From Sphaeramia orbicularis (Eukaryota > Chordata > Actinopteri > Kurtiformes > Apogonidae), in the NCBI RefSeq assembly GCF_902148855.1, contig NC_043963.1, forward strand, positions 38,607,807 to 38,671,806: a stretch of 64,000 nt of DNA. Direction: 5' to 3'. Shown piece after piece: positions 1 through 11,434 of the stretch; the first letter of the stretch is position 1, and each line of letters begins with the position of its first letter. The position numbers and the translations under genes were made by a program. The notes beneath the pieces are model-generated. The model did no database searches and had not been told where the DNA came from. It saw only the letters and a list, made by a program, of their open reading frames with translations.

Positions 1-38
1 TTACACAAAAAGCTCCTTCTCTGCCTTTTACTGTGCAG

Positions 39-2211
39 CCCTCCTCTTTAGCCTTGTTAGCGACCTTCAGGTAAGGTTAATTGTAGAAGAAAGAAAAAAT
101 GTCATTATGTCTTGTGTTAATAGGCATATTGTGTTATATGTAATGCTATAGTGTTGAAACAATCGTGATACCTTGTTGAGCATGTCAGTATTGTCGAGCA
201 GGAGTCGGGCTTGAAGGTGAACCAGCCAGCATCATTCGCTGTCAGCTTGAACGGTGCCAAGGGTGTGATCGATGCTAAGGTCCACAGCCCCTCTGGAGCC
301 CTGGAGGAGTGCTGTGTCACTGAGATAGACCAAGGTAACCCGAGCATGTCACCCACATTCATCTGGGGCTTGTCATGGAAATGTTAAGTCTATTCACACC
401 ATTTCATAATGCCTTTGGGGAATATTTTTTTCACTGTGTAGCTTGAGATATGAACACCTTTGCACCCACTTTTATTCTAGACAAGTATGCAGTCCGGTTC
501 ATCCCCAGAGAGAATGGCCTCTATCTAATTGACGTCAAGTTCAATGGAAGCCACATTCCAGGTAGTCCGTTTAAGATCCGTGTTGGAGAGACAGGCCAGT
601 CTGGAGACCCCGGAATGGTGTCTGCTTATGGACCAGGCCTGGAGGGAGGCACTACAGGTAATAAACTATGTCAAATTAGAGGAGAAGTGGCTGATCAGTC
701 CCTGATTTAGCCCTTTAAACATCATTTTCATCTCCTCATTTATGTTCTCTCCTGTCGTTTGCACTTTAGGAACTGCTTGTGAATTCGTGGTGAACACAAG
801 CAAAGCAGGTCCTGGGGCTTTAGCTGTGACCATTGACGGGCCCTCCAAGGTGAAAATGGACTGTGTGGAGTGCCCTGAGGGCTACAGGGTTACGTACACC
901 CCAATGGCTCCTGGCAACTATCTCATTTCCATCAAATATGGTGGTCCTTACCATATTGTTGGAAGCCCATTCAAGGCTAAGATCACTGGTGAGTCCTCAG
1001 ATGAGCTACAATGTGTAAGTTTGATACAATAGAGAAGCACCCTATAATGGAACAGGTAAACTGAGACTGTCTCCAACGTTCACTTCAATCCAAATCTCTC
1101 CAGGCTCCAAACTGGTGTCCAGCCACAGTATGCATGAAACGTCCTCTGTGATGGTCGACCCCGTGACCCGTGCCATCAGCTGCACTCAGCAGGGGGCTCC
1201 CGTCCAATCAGATGCCAGCAAGGTTGTGGCAAAGGGCCTGGGCCTGACCAAGGGCTTCATCGGTCAGAAGAACAGCTTCAGTGTTGACTGCAGCAAAGCA
1301 GGTGTGTAGAATGAGGATATTATCAAACAGTGGTGGGAGAAGTACACAGACCCTTTACTGAAGTAAAAGTTCTGGTTTAGTTTGACATCAATAGATTAGG
1401 AACAGTGAGGCATCAGTTGTGTTTCGACTAATTTATATTCAGTTTCATCTACAGGGACACCAGATAAATCTAAAGGTTGATTAATGGAGGAAAGAAGGAA
1501 AAAAAGTTGTGATATACACTTTTCCTTCATTTTCTCTAATCTTCCTTTGAACATTCATTGAAACGAAATGTGAGAAGTTGGTTAGAAAAAATTACAAGAT
1601 AGTGGTTAATAATTCGTAGACATTTGAAATGTGAGTCTGACTGCACACTGGTTTTTGTAAGACATCAGAAAACAAAAATGTTGGAAACTGGTTCAGCCTT
1701 AAATAATATGTTGTATTTTATAACAGTTATCTACTGTCACCTGAAGGATAACATAACAAAAACTGTCAGACAGATGTAGTGTAGTAAAGAGTAAATTAGT
1801 TTGTTAGATCAGATAGATAAAGTGGAAATACTCAAATAAATAATCTCAAATTAGTATTAAGTACTGCAATAAAAATACTTCCCACCGCTGTTCACACGGG
1901 CCCTTTTTTCTTTAATTATGGAGAAATATGTCTGATTCACACTGGTCTAAGTGTATGGAATCACACTGGTGTCATAGTACTCATATGGAACTGGGTCTGA
2001 TAATGTCATCTGTGTCTGTTTGACAGGGCGTAACATGCTCCTGGTTGGTGTGGACGGTCCTAAAGTCCCCTGTGAGGAGATCCTAGTGAAACATTTGGGC
2101 AACCGTCTGTACAACGTCAGCTACCAGCTCAAAGAGAAGGGAGAGTACATCCTGGTGGTCAAGTGGGGAGATGAACACATCCCTGGCAGCCCCTACCACA
2201 TCACTGTCTAA
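39..2211 (+). CDS. flna: Filamin A, C-terminal part (last Ig repeats), 5' end outside window
   Basis: Filamin A is a dimeric actin cross-linker made of an actin-binding domain and 24 Ig-like repeats. Only the last repeats are present. Exons fit GT/AG rules and phase at 202-334, 481-657, 770-988, 1104-1301 and 2027-2211, with a probable short exon at about 39-70 whose start is uncertain. Encoded stretches include [40 protein letters not shown] and SPFKAKIT. The hinge before the last repeat is followed by [12 protein letters not shown]. The terminal dimerisation repeat ends [15 protein letters not shown] and a TAA stop. Hinge and C-terminal residues ([20 protein letters not shown]) resemble FLNA more than FLNB as I remember them, and emd follows directly as in mammals. 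The final intron (1302-2026) carries a DNA transposon remnant. Confidence 0.93.
1328..1890. mobile_element. Non-autonomous hAT-like DNA transposon in last flna intron
   Basis: The left end reads CAGTGGTGGGAGAAGTA and the reverse complement of the right end reads CAGCGGTGGGAAGTA, giving imperfect terminal inverted repeats. The body is A/T-rich with no transposase ORF. CAG-type ends of this kind are common in fish hAT-derived repeats. Candidate 8-bp target duplications (TTATCAAA, TTCACACG) match poorly, so the copy is old or the ends are slightly misplaced. Confidence 0.6.
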
Positions 2212-3720
2212 ACCCCCGCTCTGCAATCAGAAACTTATCATACCACTGTTTAAAACAACTGAAACCATATCTAAAGTCTAACCAATCAATGTTTACAGCT
2301 CCAGTCCCTCCCTTGTTTAAAATTCAACCAAGTACCAAGTACAAAACAGATTCTCACATCAGTGTTTACCCTCAGCCAGATTTCTGTGTTTTAAAATCAA
2401 TGCTTCAACACATTTTCACTGTTTCCTTCAAGGCTTGTTCAACCCAGTCTGGTCTCCCAAAGATGAATGCACATATTCCCCTTTCTTCATCATTGTCCTC
2501 ACCACTTGTTTCATTCCTTTCGCTAATCACATTCTTAGGTAAATATAGGGAGGAGAACGATGCACCTTCTTTATTACTGTAAACTAGCAGTCATTTGTGC
2601 CTTAGGCTTTTTACATTATAAGTCATGGACATATGTGGACGTAGTGGCCCCTAGATTAGTCTGAACTAATGCAGGGCGATAAAATAGCTTAGCGAAGTGT
2701 AGCAGCGTACGTTTTGGCACAGCTGAGCCTAGCATTGAATGGAGGGTTACTGTTTACACTGGAAGAGCTACTCTTATATTCATAATAATGGATTCAGTTT
2801 TTTACAATGGGCAATGACAGGACTTAAACCAAAGAGAGTCCGATATAATATTGCCTCCCCAACACTTTGATTTAAGTCCTTTAATTGTGCACACAAAAGT
2901 GAGATGAATGGCTTGTCTTCTACTAATACAGGGGTAGTTTTTGTAGTGTTGATGCTCAGCGCCGGCCCAGTCCACTCCAGTGTGTTTTTGTTCATGCTCT
3001 TTAACTAATACAGTTGTTTACCTGCTGCTAGTGTGAATCCAGTTTTAGGCACTGCTGTTCTTGAAACCATATTATGGATTGGAGTAGGGAACTGCTGACG
3101 TAGATTAAATTAGAGCAACATACTGTATGTGAACAGACGGGAGACTGTTATCACCAGCCAGAAGATTGGAACACATTTCACAGTAACTTAACGTCACTTG
3201 TGGTTTGTCTCACACATGCTCTCGCAAACACCGCTGCTGTGTACCTAAGCTTTCTGTGTGTTTAATGTGTGACACCAACATGTGCTCTGCATGTTCATAA
3301 GGTTCTAAAACACTTAAGATACGGAAAGCCTCAGATTCAGAATGACATCAATTTAAGACAGCAAGACATGATGTGATGTTACTGGTGGTTCACTTCTAAG
3401 TATGGAACTTTTGCATCTAAATTAAAAAGGTTTAAAAAGGGAAGTTTCTACAAGTTGTGCTGGACAGAAGGGCTGAAGATGATGATGATGATGTGGTGTG
3501 TCACGTCCCAAAACATGACCAAAAACAAAAGAGAACAGATGTTGCTTTGTTTTTCAGCTCAGTGTTTGTATCTCACCCCTTCAACCATTCACCCCCTTCC
3601 TTCTTCCTTCCAGCTCGCTGTGTGTCTGCTCTATATTTGAGAACAAAAAATGAATCTTGTCCTCATAAAAAAGGCTTTAAAGTGTTTGTAAGACAGTATT
3701 TTGATACACAATAAAGTTGT
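2212..3720 (+). other. flna: flna 3' UTR with poly(A) signal
   Basis: There is no conserved coding potential after the TAA stop at 2209-2211. The first strong AATAAA is at 3710-3715, followed by a GT-rich stretch near 3745-3765, so the UTR is probably about 1.5 kb. A GATGAT run lies near 3478-3492. Short ORFs here have no recognisable similarity. Confidence 0.65.
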
Positions 3721-4690
3721 CTAAGTATTTTTCTGTCAATCTAATGGGTGTGTGTTTTGTTTTTCCTTAAATTTTGTTTAGTGGAAATGAACTAATGTAC
3801 AGTTTTTGAAAAAAAAAAAGTAAATAGTGGGTACTGTGATCACACATACACAATCCATAGACTTATAACTATATAGGCTGTGTAATATATAATAGACATG
3901 ACAAAAAAAACACGCATTAACAAAATAGCAGACAGTAATTGAAACTACACACTACGCCAAAGTGTAAGGTAATCACAATATACAATAATCAATGCACTAA
4001 ATCGATTACATACAGCAAATGAGCCATTTTTAATGTTCAGTATTTCACTTATGTTGTGAAAGCATGCTTGCTGATTATATATGTATATGTTTACATTTTA
4101 ATGAGATTAACTTTTGTGCATTAACCAGTTGGCTTTGGTTTGTTAAATGCAACACGTTCATTATTAAATACTATAAATTTAACATAATAGAAACATACTG
4201 GCTTTCACAAAGTCTGATCGTGTTATATTACATTGCATGACACATTTTGAATCTAAGGGTGCGATGCATTGACAAAGTGTATGACCACATATGTTTCCAC
4301 TGAGTGGAAAATGTGTATGTTACTGGAGTCTGCAGCCAACGCCCTTCCTGGAAAACTGCGAACTTTTCCATATTAGGTCTGAGCCGCTTTCAGGCTCCAG
4401 GGGCCGCTACAGGACTGGACATAAAACCACTCCGTCCACTTCTGACTACAGTGTGTGGAGGTGACACACTTGAAGTACTAAAGCCACTGGATAAATTATA
4501 CAACTGCTGCACAGATATAGAGATAATAGATGCATGGTTTAGTTTAAGTATAGTAAGAAGTATAGTAGTGAATCCTGACACACTGCCAGAAAATAGTCTG
4601 TAATTATTCTTATTTTTAGACCTGCAGTTGGTGATTATCTGTATTTTTGATGTTTATATTTTCTGGATGTTCGTACGCTTTTGTTGTCCG
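3721..4690. other. flna-emd intergenic interval, no gene seen
   Basis: This is A/T-rich sequence with no recognisable coding region or RNA gene. The short interval between the two genes matches the tight FLNA-EMD arrangement of mammals. Confidence 0.6.
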
Positions 4691-4845
4691 TGAAGGCAGC
4701 AGAAGGTGCGCCGTGTTACGTCATCCAGATGTTGCCAGGAGACGTTCACGCCCACTTGGCTGCTCCGTAGACGATTCAAGCTCGTCCTGCTTCTTTTCGC
4801 TGTACATTTTCAGCTCACAACTTTTTCTACCTGTCTGTCTCTAAG
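4691..4845 (+). promoter_or_regulatory. emd: emd promoter region and probable noncoding first exon
   Basis: A CRE/ATF-like TTACGTCA lies at 4716-4723 in locally GC-richer DNA. A consensus donor (AAG|GTAAGC) follows 4845. A pyrimidine-rich CTC tract (about 5168-5200) and the acceptor CACTAAAG stand immediately before the emd ATG at 5241, so a noncoding exon probably ends at 4845 and joins the ATG exon. The transcription start is not determined. Confidence 0.5.
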
Positions 4846-5240
4846 GTAAGCACTGTAGAGCAGATGTTGTATTCTTCGTAACTCCACTCAAATGATGTGC
4901 AATGTCTTGTTTTATCGCGAGGTGCTTATTACTGTACGTGATTCCCGAAAAAGCCGCGAAGTCTGTTTATCTTTTAACTGGTGTACCGAGGATAAGGTAA
5001 GGACGATGTGTTATCCAGGGGTCAAAGGTCGACTTTTACTTCTACAATAAGTGGTTAAACTTTGTGTAGCGTTTCTTATGTTGCTTTTACTATCAGTGGT
5101 TGTATTTGCGTTTTTTCCCTAAGTTTTCCTGCTTGGTTACAGTCTGTCCGTTTGGCGGTTAGCTGAGTCTCCTCCTCCTCCTTCTCCTCCTCCTCTTTCA
5201 TACTATTTCACATCATATCTGTTTGTTTATCCCACTAAAG

Positions 5241-8200
5241 ATGTCTTTGAGTGAGAAAACTGATGAGGAGATCATGGAGTTGCTCGCAGAGTACGGCATC
5301 AAGCACGGACCTATTGTCGGTATGAACTCACGACAGACACTGAGCCACATGTGTGATATCGCGATATCATATCACTAAAGATTGATGTACTTCTGCTGAT
5401 ATAGACTCTACCAGAAAACTGTATGAGAAGAAGCTGGAGAAAGCCATGGCAGAAGTTCCAGAAAAAACCTCCTCTGATAAGACCTACTACAGAGAGGAAG
5501 GTAGGTGTTCTGCAGACAGGTGACAATTAAAATTTCATTTCATTTTATTCATTCATTCTAATCTAAATGATTGGAAAGGGGCAGGATGAAGAAAACTTAT
5601 AACATCTGCCCCTTTCTTGAAACATCTGCTTACATCAGATATGTTGCCATTACAGTTATTACAGTAAACAGTTTACCTGATAGTCAATGCAAATAAAATA
5701 AATCCAACATCCATAACTTGAATTATGTCATTACATGCTTTTATAAAGCTTCTCTATTCTTTCCCTATACAACCTCTTAAACTGAAAAATATTTGTACAG
5801 CTCTTCTCTTCCACTGCCAAAGAATTCCACATCCTGACACCCACAACAGAAATACACATTTTCTTCACGTCAGTCCGCACCCTTTGCTGTTTAAAATTAA
5901 ACCTCCTTCTATGTTCTTCATCCTGTGATACTAAAACAAATAATCTCGGCAAGTTTGCAGGCAAAAGTCCGTTTCTCGCTCTAAACACAATCAGCAATGT
6001 CCTTAATTCAACCAACTCTTTAAACTTAAACAATCCTGATTTAATAAACAACTTACTTGTATATTCCCTGAAATTAACATTATACATCTTTCTTATTGCT
6101 CTTTTCTGTAATAAAAACAATGGTTTTGTGTTACTCATATGTGTGTTTGGACTGGGTTGTGTTATATTTATTGATGCAAGCTCTACATTTTTGTGACTGG
6201 AAATAACTTCACGAATGAACATACTGCTTGAGTTAGTGCTGAATCCAAAGTCCAGCTCTAAATATCTTTGTTTTTTACTGCTTTGCTCTGAACTAAAAAG
6301 CAGCTTTCGTTAAAATGACAGGCATGTACTGTAGGGCAGGGTTGTAACGAGCATACTTAATTATCTCTCAGTTCTTCAAGTAAGGAAATATGTGAACAGG
6401 TTTAAACCCCAAAGAAATCTGAAACAAATGGCTTCTACACGTAAAAGTATTTTGTGTGATCTTTTTTACTTGTTACACTTCTGTATCATACCTAATATAT
6501 TGACTAGATCTAATACATAATTGTGATTATGCAGACTCCAAAATTTTGTGGCTGAGTGTGTTTTGTTAATATATGTGTCTGAATGTGAATGCAGCAAGGT
6601 GTAGCACTGTTGTCCAAACCAACTTCCCCTCTGGAGCAATAAAGTTTATTCTGATCCTGACCTTGATTGCTTTTAAGTGATATTGTGGTACATATCCTTC
6701 AAACTATAATTTTTTTAGACTAAACTGGACTTTATACATTTCTAGACTGTCTTAGATCATCTTTCGCTACACACACACCTCTGTCTTTTTCTCTGTGCAG
6801 ATGAGCCCATACAGCTTTGAAAATTTTCAATTTTTTTTCCCCAAGTTTTTTTGTTATTATTATTCTTGATGTTGAAATTGACAAATGTATATACATTGTC
6901 AGTATGACCTTGCTAAAATAAACCCTAATGTTGGCCTAAGACTTTTGCATTTGCAGTAATATTAGCCACCAAAGAATTCCAGAGCTGGAGCTTTCCTTGT
7001 CAAACCTGCCAGTTGGTGTTCAATCACTATGAATAATTTATGATTTTCTCAACGTTCTGTCACATTAAGCACAACAGAGCTGATATTGTAGTATGTTTTT
7101 AGGGTGGTGACATGTGTTTTCTTTGTTTACAGAGGAAGAAATTACCTACATCACATACCGTAGTCCGGTGAGTTCGATTGTGTGCTTGTTTGTGTGAAAT
7201 GACCCTGTGTTTGGCTGAAAAGTAAAACCATTTTTGTTTCCTTTTAACAGGTTAGACATGAAGGTTCTGGAGACACGTGAGTGCAGCGTTAATTGTTCAT
7301 TCATTTTCTGAACAGCTTAATCTTCTTGAAGGAATGCCAGAGCCTGTCCTGGCTACCTGGCTGAAGGGGGGGTCTCGCCAGTTCATGGCAGGGCTACTGT
7401 AATTGTTTGTTATTTGTTCACAATAGATATGCATGATTTTCAGATATTTATCACAGAAATAGTCAAAGTATAGAGTAGAAATGCAGATATTTGATTAATA
7501 ATCTGTTGAAGGTGGAACTCACAAGAGTAAAAGCACAAGCTCTGAAATATACTCAGAGAATAAAGGTAATAAGTAGTTCTGTGGGTGTTTTTGTGCAAAA
7601 CTGTTGAGCCTCATGTCATCCTTTAATTCTCCTGATCTCTGGCGTCTCATTAAATAGACACCACCTTTTCACCATGGTTAAGTTTCCATCAGCGTTTTTG
7701 TCTTGTCATCTCTTTTATCCTGTCATACATGACATTCACTGCTCTATACATTAAGGGGTTGTCCTTTTTCTGTGCTATTGATGATATTAATCATAACAAT
7801 ACACTTTATTTGTATAGCGTTTTTCATAGAACTCAAACATACTTTACATACAGCAGATAAAAACAGAAACCAAACACATTAAAAATAGATAAAAAGCAGG
7901 TGTAAAAGGCAGGTATACAAATAATTGGTAAACAAAAAATTGATATTCATAAAGGTGATGTTGTCCTGATGTTGGCAAGATGCAATGATCTGGGTTTCAT
8001 CGTGGAAAACCTGGAGAATGACTGACCAATTTTCCAGTCATGGAAAACAGGGAAAATGAGAAAAAAATGTCAAATGTCCTGGAAACGTTCAAGTTATCCT
8101 GGAAAATTATTTATCTTCCCCCTGCCTTGTGACCTTGTGTGCCTAAACTGAGATGAAACAAAGGAAATTGTTTTTCAGTGATTTATTGAAAATATGCAAA

Positions 8201-9522
8201 TATCTTTAGAGGAAGTGCAGGAGAGAAAGTTGAGTTGGGAATTGCCCAGTTGAACACTGGAACTCCAGTTTCTCAGGCTAATGAAGTGCTACGCTGTAAT
8301 CTGTGGGTGTGTTTGCATTATTCTATGATACATTTGTCATAATTATCTTTCATAGATAAATTACAGCCATAGACTGCACTTTAAATGTCTGAGTAATAGA
8401 CGTAGAAACATTGTGGGTAAATGCAAGTTACAGCTGTAGAAAAGAACACTTCCAAACAATGAGGGGGACAGGGGAATGGATTAGTGTATGATGTGATAAC
8501 TTGTCTCTGTTGCAGCTGAAAATGTCTTGGAAAATAATTCCAGGGAAAGAGTGGGAACCCTGAATGATGCAAAAGAGAAAATAATCATAGTCATCACTGG
8601 CTGCATTTTAGGTGTGTGTTTTGAAAATCTAAGGAATAGAATGAACAGATATTTGTTGAAATGTAGGGCGTAAAAGTGAAGAATTGTCAGAAAATACAAA
8701 TACCTGGGAGATCTACTTAACCTTCAACCAAACACCTAAACTGCCATGAGAGACCAGAAGTATCTAAAATGTTGAATAACTTCTGAATCACTAATCCCAT
8801 CAATACATTTTAATAATTCAGGTCAAATGCAGGTTCTCGGCTTTTTATTTTCATCAGATGTGCCTTTTTTGGCCGTTCAGAGGCTCTGTAGTGAACATGG
8901 AAACAACATCTTCTGCAACATTGATTCACTAATAAAACCCATGTAGTTTGACAAATGTTAAACTACATGGGTAGTTATGTTCAGGCAATGATGTATTTTG
9001 CTGAATAAGTCACTTTTTGCGGTTTTCTCTGATATAATATCCTTGAACTTTCACTCAGTTTTCATTATAGTCTTCATGATAAGTAAACTAGATACAGTGA
9101 AGTACTTTCACTGAAAAATGCTGATGGTATTATTAGAAATAGATAAAACAATAACATATTTGTATCGCCTCAGGCTGAAACAGAGAAAAATCGCCGAGCC
9201 AGCCGAACAACAAGACGACAGTGACAAGGAACTAGTCGATGACACAGAGTGAGTCTTGTAACAAAAACTGGATACTTGTTAAAGCAAAAGGGTAAATGTC
9301 TAACACTCACGTTCCCACTTCTGTTTCAGGACCCCGATCCTGAGCCAGACCACCACAACAGTCAATCACAGTGAAGTTCGATCCAAACAACCGGTAAAAA
9401 GGGCAGGAGGCTGTGTTTGGAGAATGTTTCGACTGCTGCTGATCTTAGCTTTTTTAGCAGGAGTCTCCTACTACGTCTTCTGTCATGTCCTGAGTATGGA
9501 GGGTGACGCTGGGACTGAATGA
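5241..9522 (+). CDS. emd: Emerin, LEM-domain inner nuclear membrane protein
   Basis: Six coding exons (5241-5319, 5405-5500, 7133-7167, 7251-7276, 9174-9248, 9330-9522) join in consistent phase to give 167 aa. Residues 1-41 form a LEM domain (MSLSEKTDEEIMELLAEYG, then HGPIV and STRKLYEKKLEKAM), the BAF-binding fold of emerin, LAP2 and MAN1. An acidic, polar middle (EEEEEITYITY, DDSDKELVDD) follows. One hydrophobic segment near the C terminus (MFRLLLILAFLAGVSYYVFC) is the tail anchor, with basic residues just before it. Position directly after flna supports emd over other LEM genes. Human emerin is 254 aa, so this protein has a much shorter linker. Intron 2 carries a LINE remnant. The AATAAA at 9833-9838 probably ends the transcript. 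Confidence 0.9.
5525..6240 (-). mobile_element. 5'-truncated LINE, reverse-transcriptase C-terminal part
   Basis: A 163-codon minus-strand frame at 5731-6222 ends in residues typical of the C-terminal region of fish L2/CR1-group LINE polyproteins: LLQKRAIRKMYNVNFREYTS, LFIKSGLFKFKELVELRT, ARNGLLPANLPRLF, VRMWNSL. The 3' end merges into a degenerate AATGA-rich tail at about 5526-5560. The endonuclease and RT core are absent, so this is a dead-on-arrival copy in emd intron 2, opposite to emd. The exact family is not assigned. Confidence 0.8.
7310..7395 (-). repeat. Fragment of a dispersed fish repeat
   Basis: CTGAACAGCTTAATCTTCTT followed by GAGCCTGTCCTGGCTACCTGG is the reverse orientation of the repeat seen at 59955-60240 (GATAGGCTCCAGC ... 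AAAGCTGTTCAGAAG). It is a short decayed fragment in an emd intron. Confidence 0.5.
7795..7870 (-). repeat. LINE-type 3' end fragment
   Basis: ACTTTATTTGTATAGCG then TTTTTCATAGAACTCAAA is the reverse complement of the GTGCTATAC-AAATAAA type 3' end of fish LINEs (compare 24120-24190). No coding part is attached. Confidence 0.5.
8937..8972. repeat. Short inverted repeat (hairpin) in emd intron
   Basis: The left arm ACCCATGTAGTTTGAC and right arm GTTAAACTACATGGGT pair over 16 bp with one mismatch around a 4-nt AAAT loop. It lies in intron 4 of emd. The function is unknown. Confidence 0.75.
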
Positions 9523-9840
9523 TTCATCTGAGTTTTCTTACAGACATACAATGCATTATGTCTCTGCTGATAATTTAGTGGAGATTCCTCTGTTTTTACC
9601 CCTTGTATTACTTGACCACTGAAAAAATGCCAAAAAAGTAATGGCATATTCTATTGAATTGATGTCCTTTAGCTTGAATTACTGCACATGTAGGTTGAGT
9701 GCAGTTTTCTGTCGGTGCTTTGTTACATTTGACGTCTTTTATGCACCTTTTCTAGCAGATTTGCTTGGAATTGTGAGATCTGCTGATGTAGGCCAGGGAA
9801 ACAGCTTTTATGTCGGTCGTCTGCATTGTATTAATAAAAA
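9523..9840 (+). other. emd: emd 3' UTR
   Basis: Noncoding sequence after the TGA stop at 9520-9522. An AATAAA lies at 9833-9838 (ATTAATAAAAAAATG context). An open frame within it (9641-9877) resembles no protein I recognise. Confidence 0.6.
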
Positions 9841-10200
9841 AATGTATATTAAAACAGAAACATTGACTGAGCAGTGATTACATCTGAAGGACTCAACAAT
9901 GTTCATATGAGACAAAACCAGTTAGATGAAGAGAGAACACAAATATGGATTGACAGAACTATAAAAATGTGTTTAATTCAGCAAAATTACATGCAAAAAT
10001 AGCAATGTAAAGCAATTTTATACAAAATAGAGGTTTAGTTTGTGAAAAATGTGCAAATTCTGTGCATTTGATAACATTCACTCAACACAGTAAAGGTCCT
10101 ACAGTAGTGTCTGAAACTGAAATGAGGCACAAGGTAGAGGGGTTGAAATAGTGGGTCAATCTTGGTCCTTATACAAACAAAAACCTGAGTTCATTTAAAA

Positions 10201-11407
10201 CAAGGTTGTCAAACTTATTTTAGATCAGGGGCCACATTCAGCACTATATGATCTGAAGTGGGCCGGACCAGTAAAATAATATCAGTAAAAAAAGTAAAAC
10301 TACATTATGAAAGTTTCCATCTACACCATTTCCTTTAAAAATGTGAATCACATTAACCTGAAATGTCTTAAGAAAAATAAGTGCAATTTTTACAATATGC
10401 CTCAGGTTATCATTTACACATTGTCCATTACAGCTTACAGATCACAGTGGATCTACAAATACACAGAACGTTTAGTTACAGACAGAATATTGATAAAATT
10501 GCACTTCCTTCTCGTTCATATTTGTTCAGATTATTCACATTTTGTGTAAAAGTTTAGTTTGTAAATGTCAACATTTTTATGTAATTTTACTTTTTACACT
10601 AAAACAAACATTTGGAGTTGTCATTATTTATAGTAGTGTTTTTCAACCTTGGGGTCACGTGGAATTCAAATGGGGTCGCCTGAAATTTCTAGTAACTGAT
10701 GAAAATAAAAATTAAAACTTACTAATAAAAATATATGGTGAGTTGAGAGAGACAATCACAACACATAAACGACGTGACAAATTGTGAAGCTTAAACTGAA
10801 GCATTGTGGTACTGTTTATCTTTCAAATGTTCATTGTGGTCAGTTTCAGATGCTGCAGCTCTTTCAGAATTCATAGTTTGAGTTATTGTTTGTTCAGTAT
10901 TAATTGTCAGCCTTGTAAATCCAAGCTGGACTGACTGTACATATCCTGACCAAGGAAAATAAAATTCTCACTTTGTGCAGTAATCTACACCTGGCTTTTC
11001 TGCCTCCGTCCATAATAATATACATTATATAGACTAAATGTCGTCTAAAATTAACCTTTATTTGCAACATAGTATAGCAAACTATTACATGATCAAAAAC
11101 AAATTAATTTTAGCCAAAAAAAAATGTCTCCGTTTTGAATGTCTGGGGTTGCTAGAAATTTGTGATGTTAAAATGGGGTCACGAGCCAAAAAAGGTTGGG
11201 AACCACTGATTTATAGGTTATTATGTATTTTACTGGTCTGGCCCTCTTTATATCATATTGGTCTGTATGTGGAACCTGAACTAAAAAGATTTTAAAGAAC
11301 ATATCTTCAGTGTAATTTTTTTTGTATTTCAAAATTCATTCCACGTGCCGGATCAAACCCTTTGGTGGGCCGGTTTTGGTCCACGGGCCGTATGTTTGAC
11401 ACCTGTA
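10201..11407. mobile_element. Non-autonomous hAT-like element (family A), interrupted by a second element
   Basis: The left end is CAAGGTTGTCAAACTTATTT and the reverse complement of the right end is TACAGGTGTCAAACATACGG. The interior matches the uninterrupted copy at 42414-43075, for example CAGGGGCCACATTCAGC near the left end and CTGGTCTGGCCC and GGAACCTGAACTAAA toward the right. There is no transposase. Candidate target duplications ATTTAAAA and AGTTGAAA agree at 6 of 8 positions. A different transposon (10634-11208) splits it. Confidence 0.75.
10634..11208. mobile_element. Non-autonomous hAT-like element (family B) nested in family A
   Basis: The left end TAGTGTTTTTCAACCTTGGG and the reverse complement of the right end CAGTGGTTCCCAACCTTTTT are terminal inverted repeats. 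A perfect 8-bp target duplication ATTTATAG flanks it (10626-10633 and 11209-11216). A near-identical copy lies at 53286-53898. It has no transposase, so it was moved in trans. Confidence 0.9.
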
Positions 11408-11434
11408 AGTTGAAAGGTCGGACATGGGGTCAGG

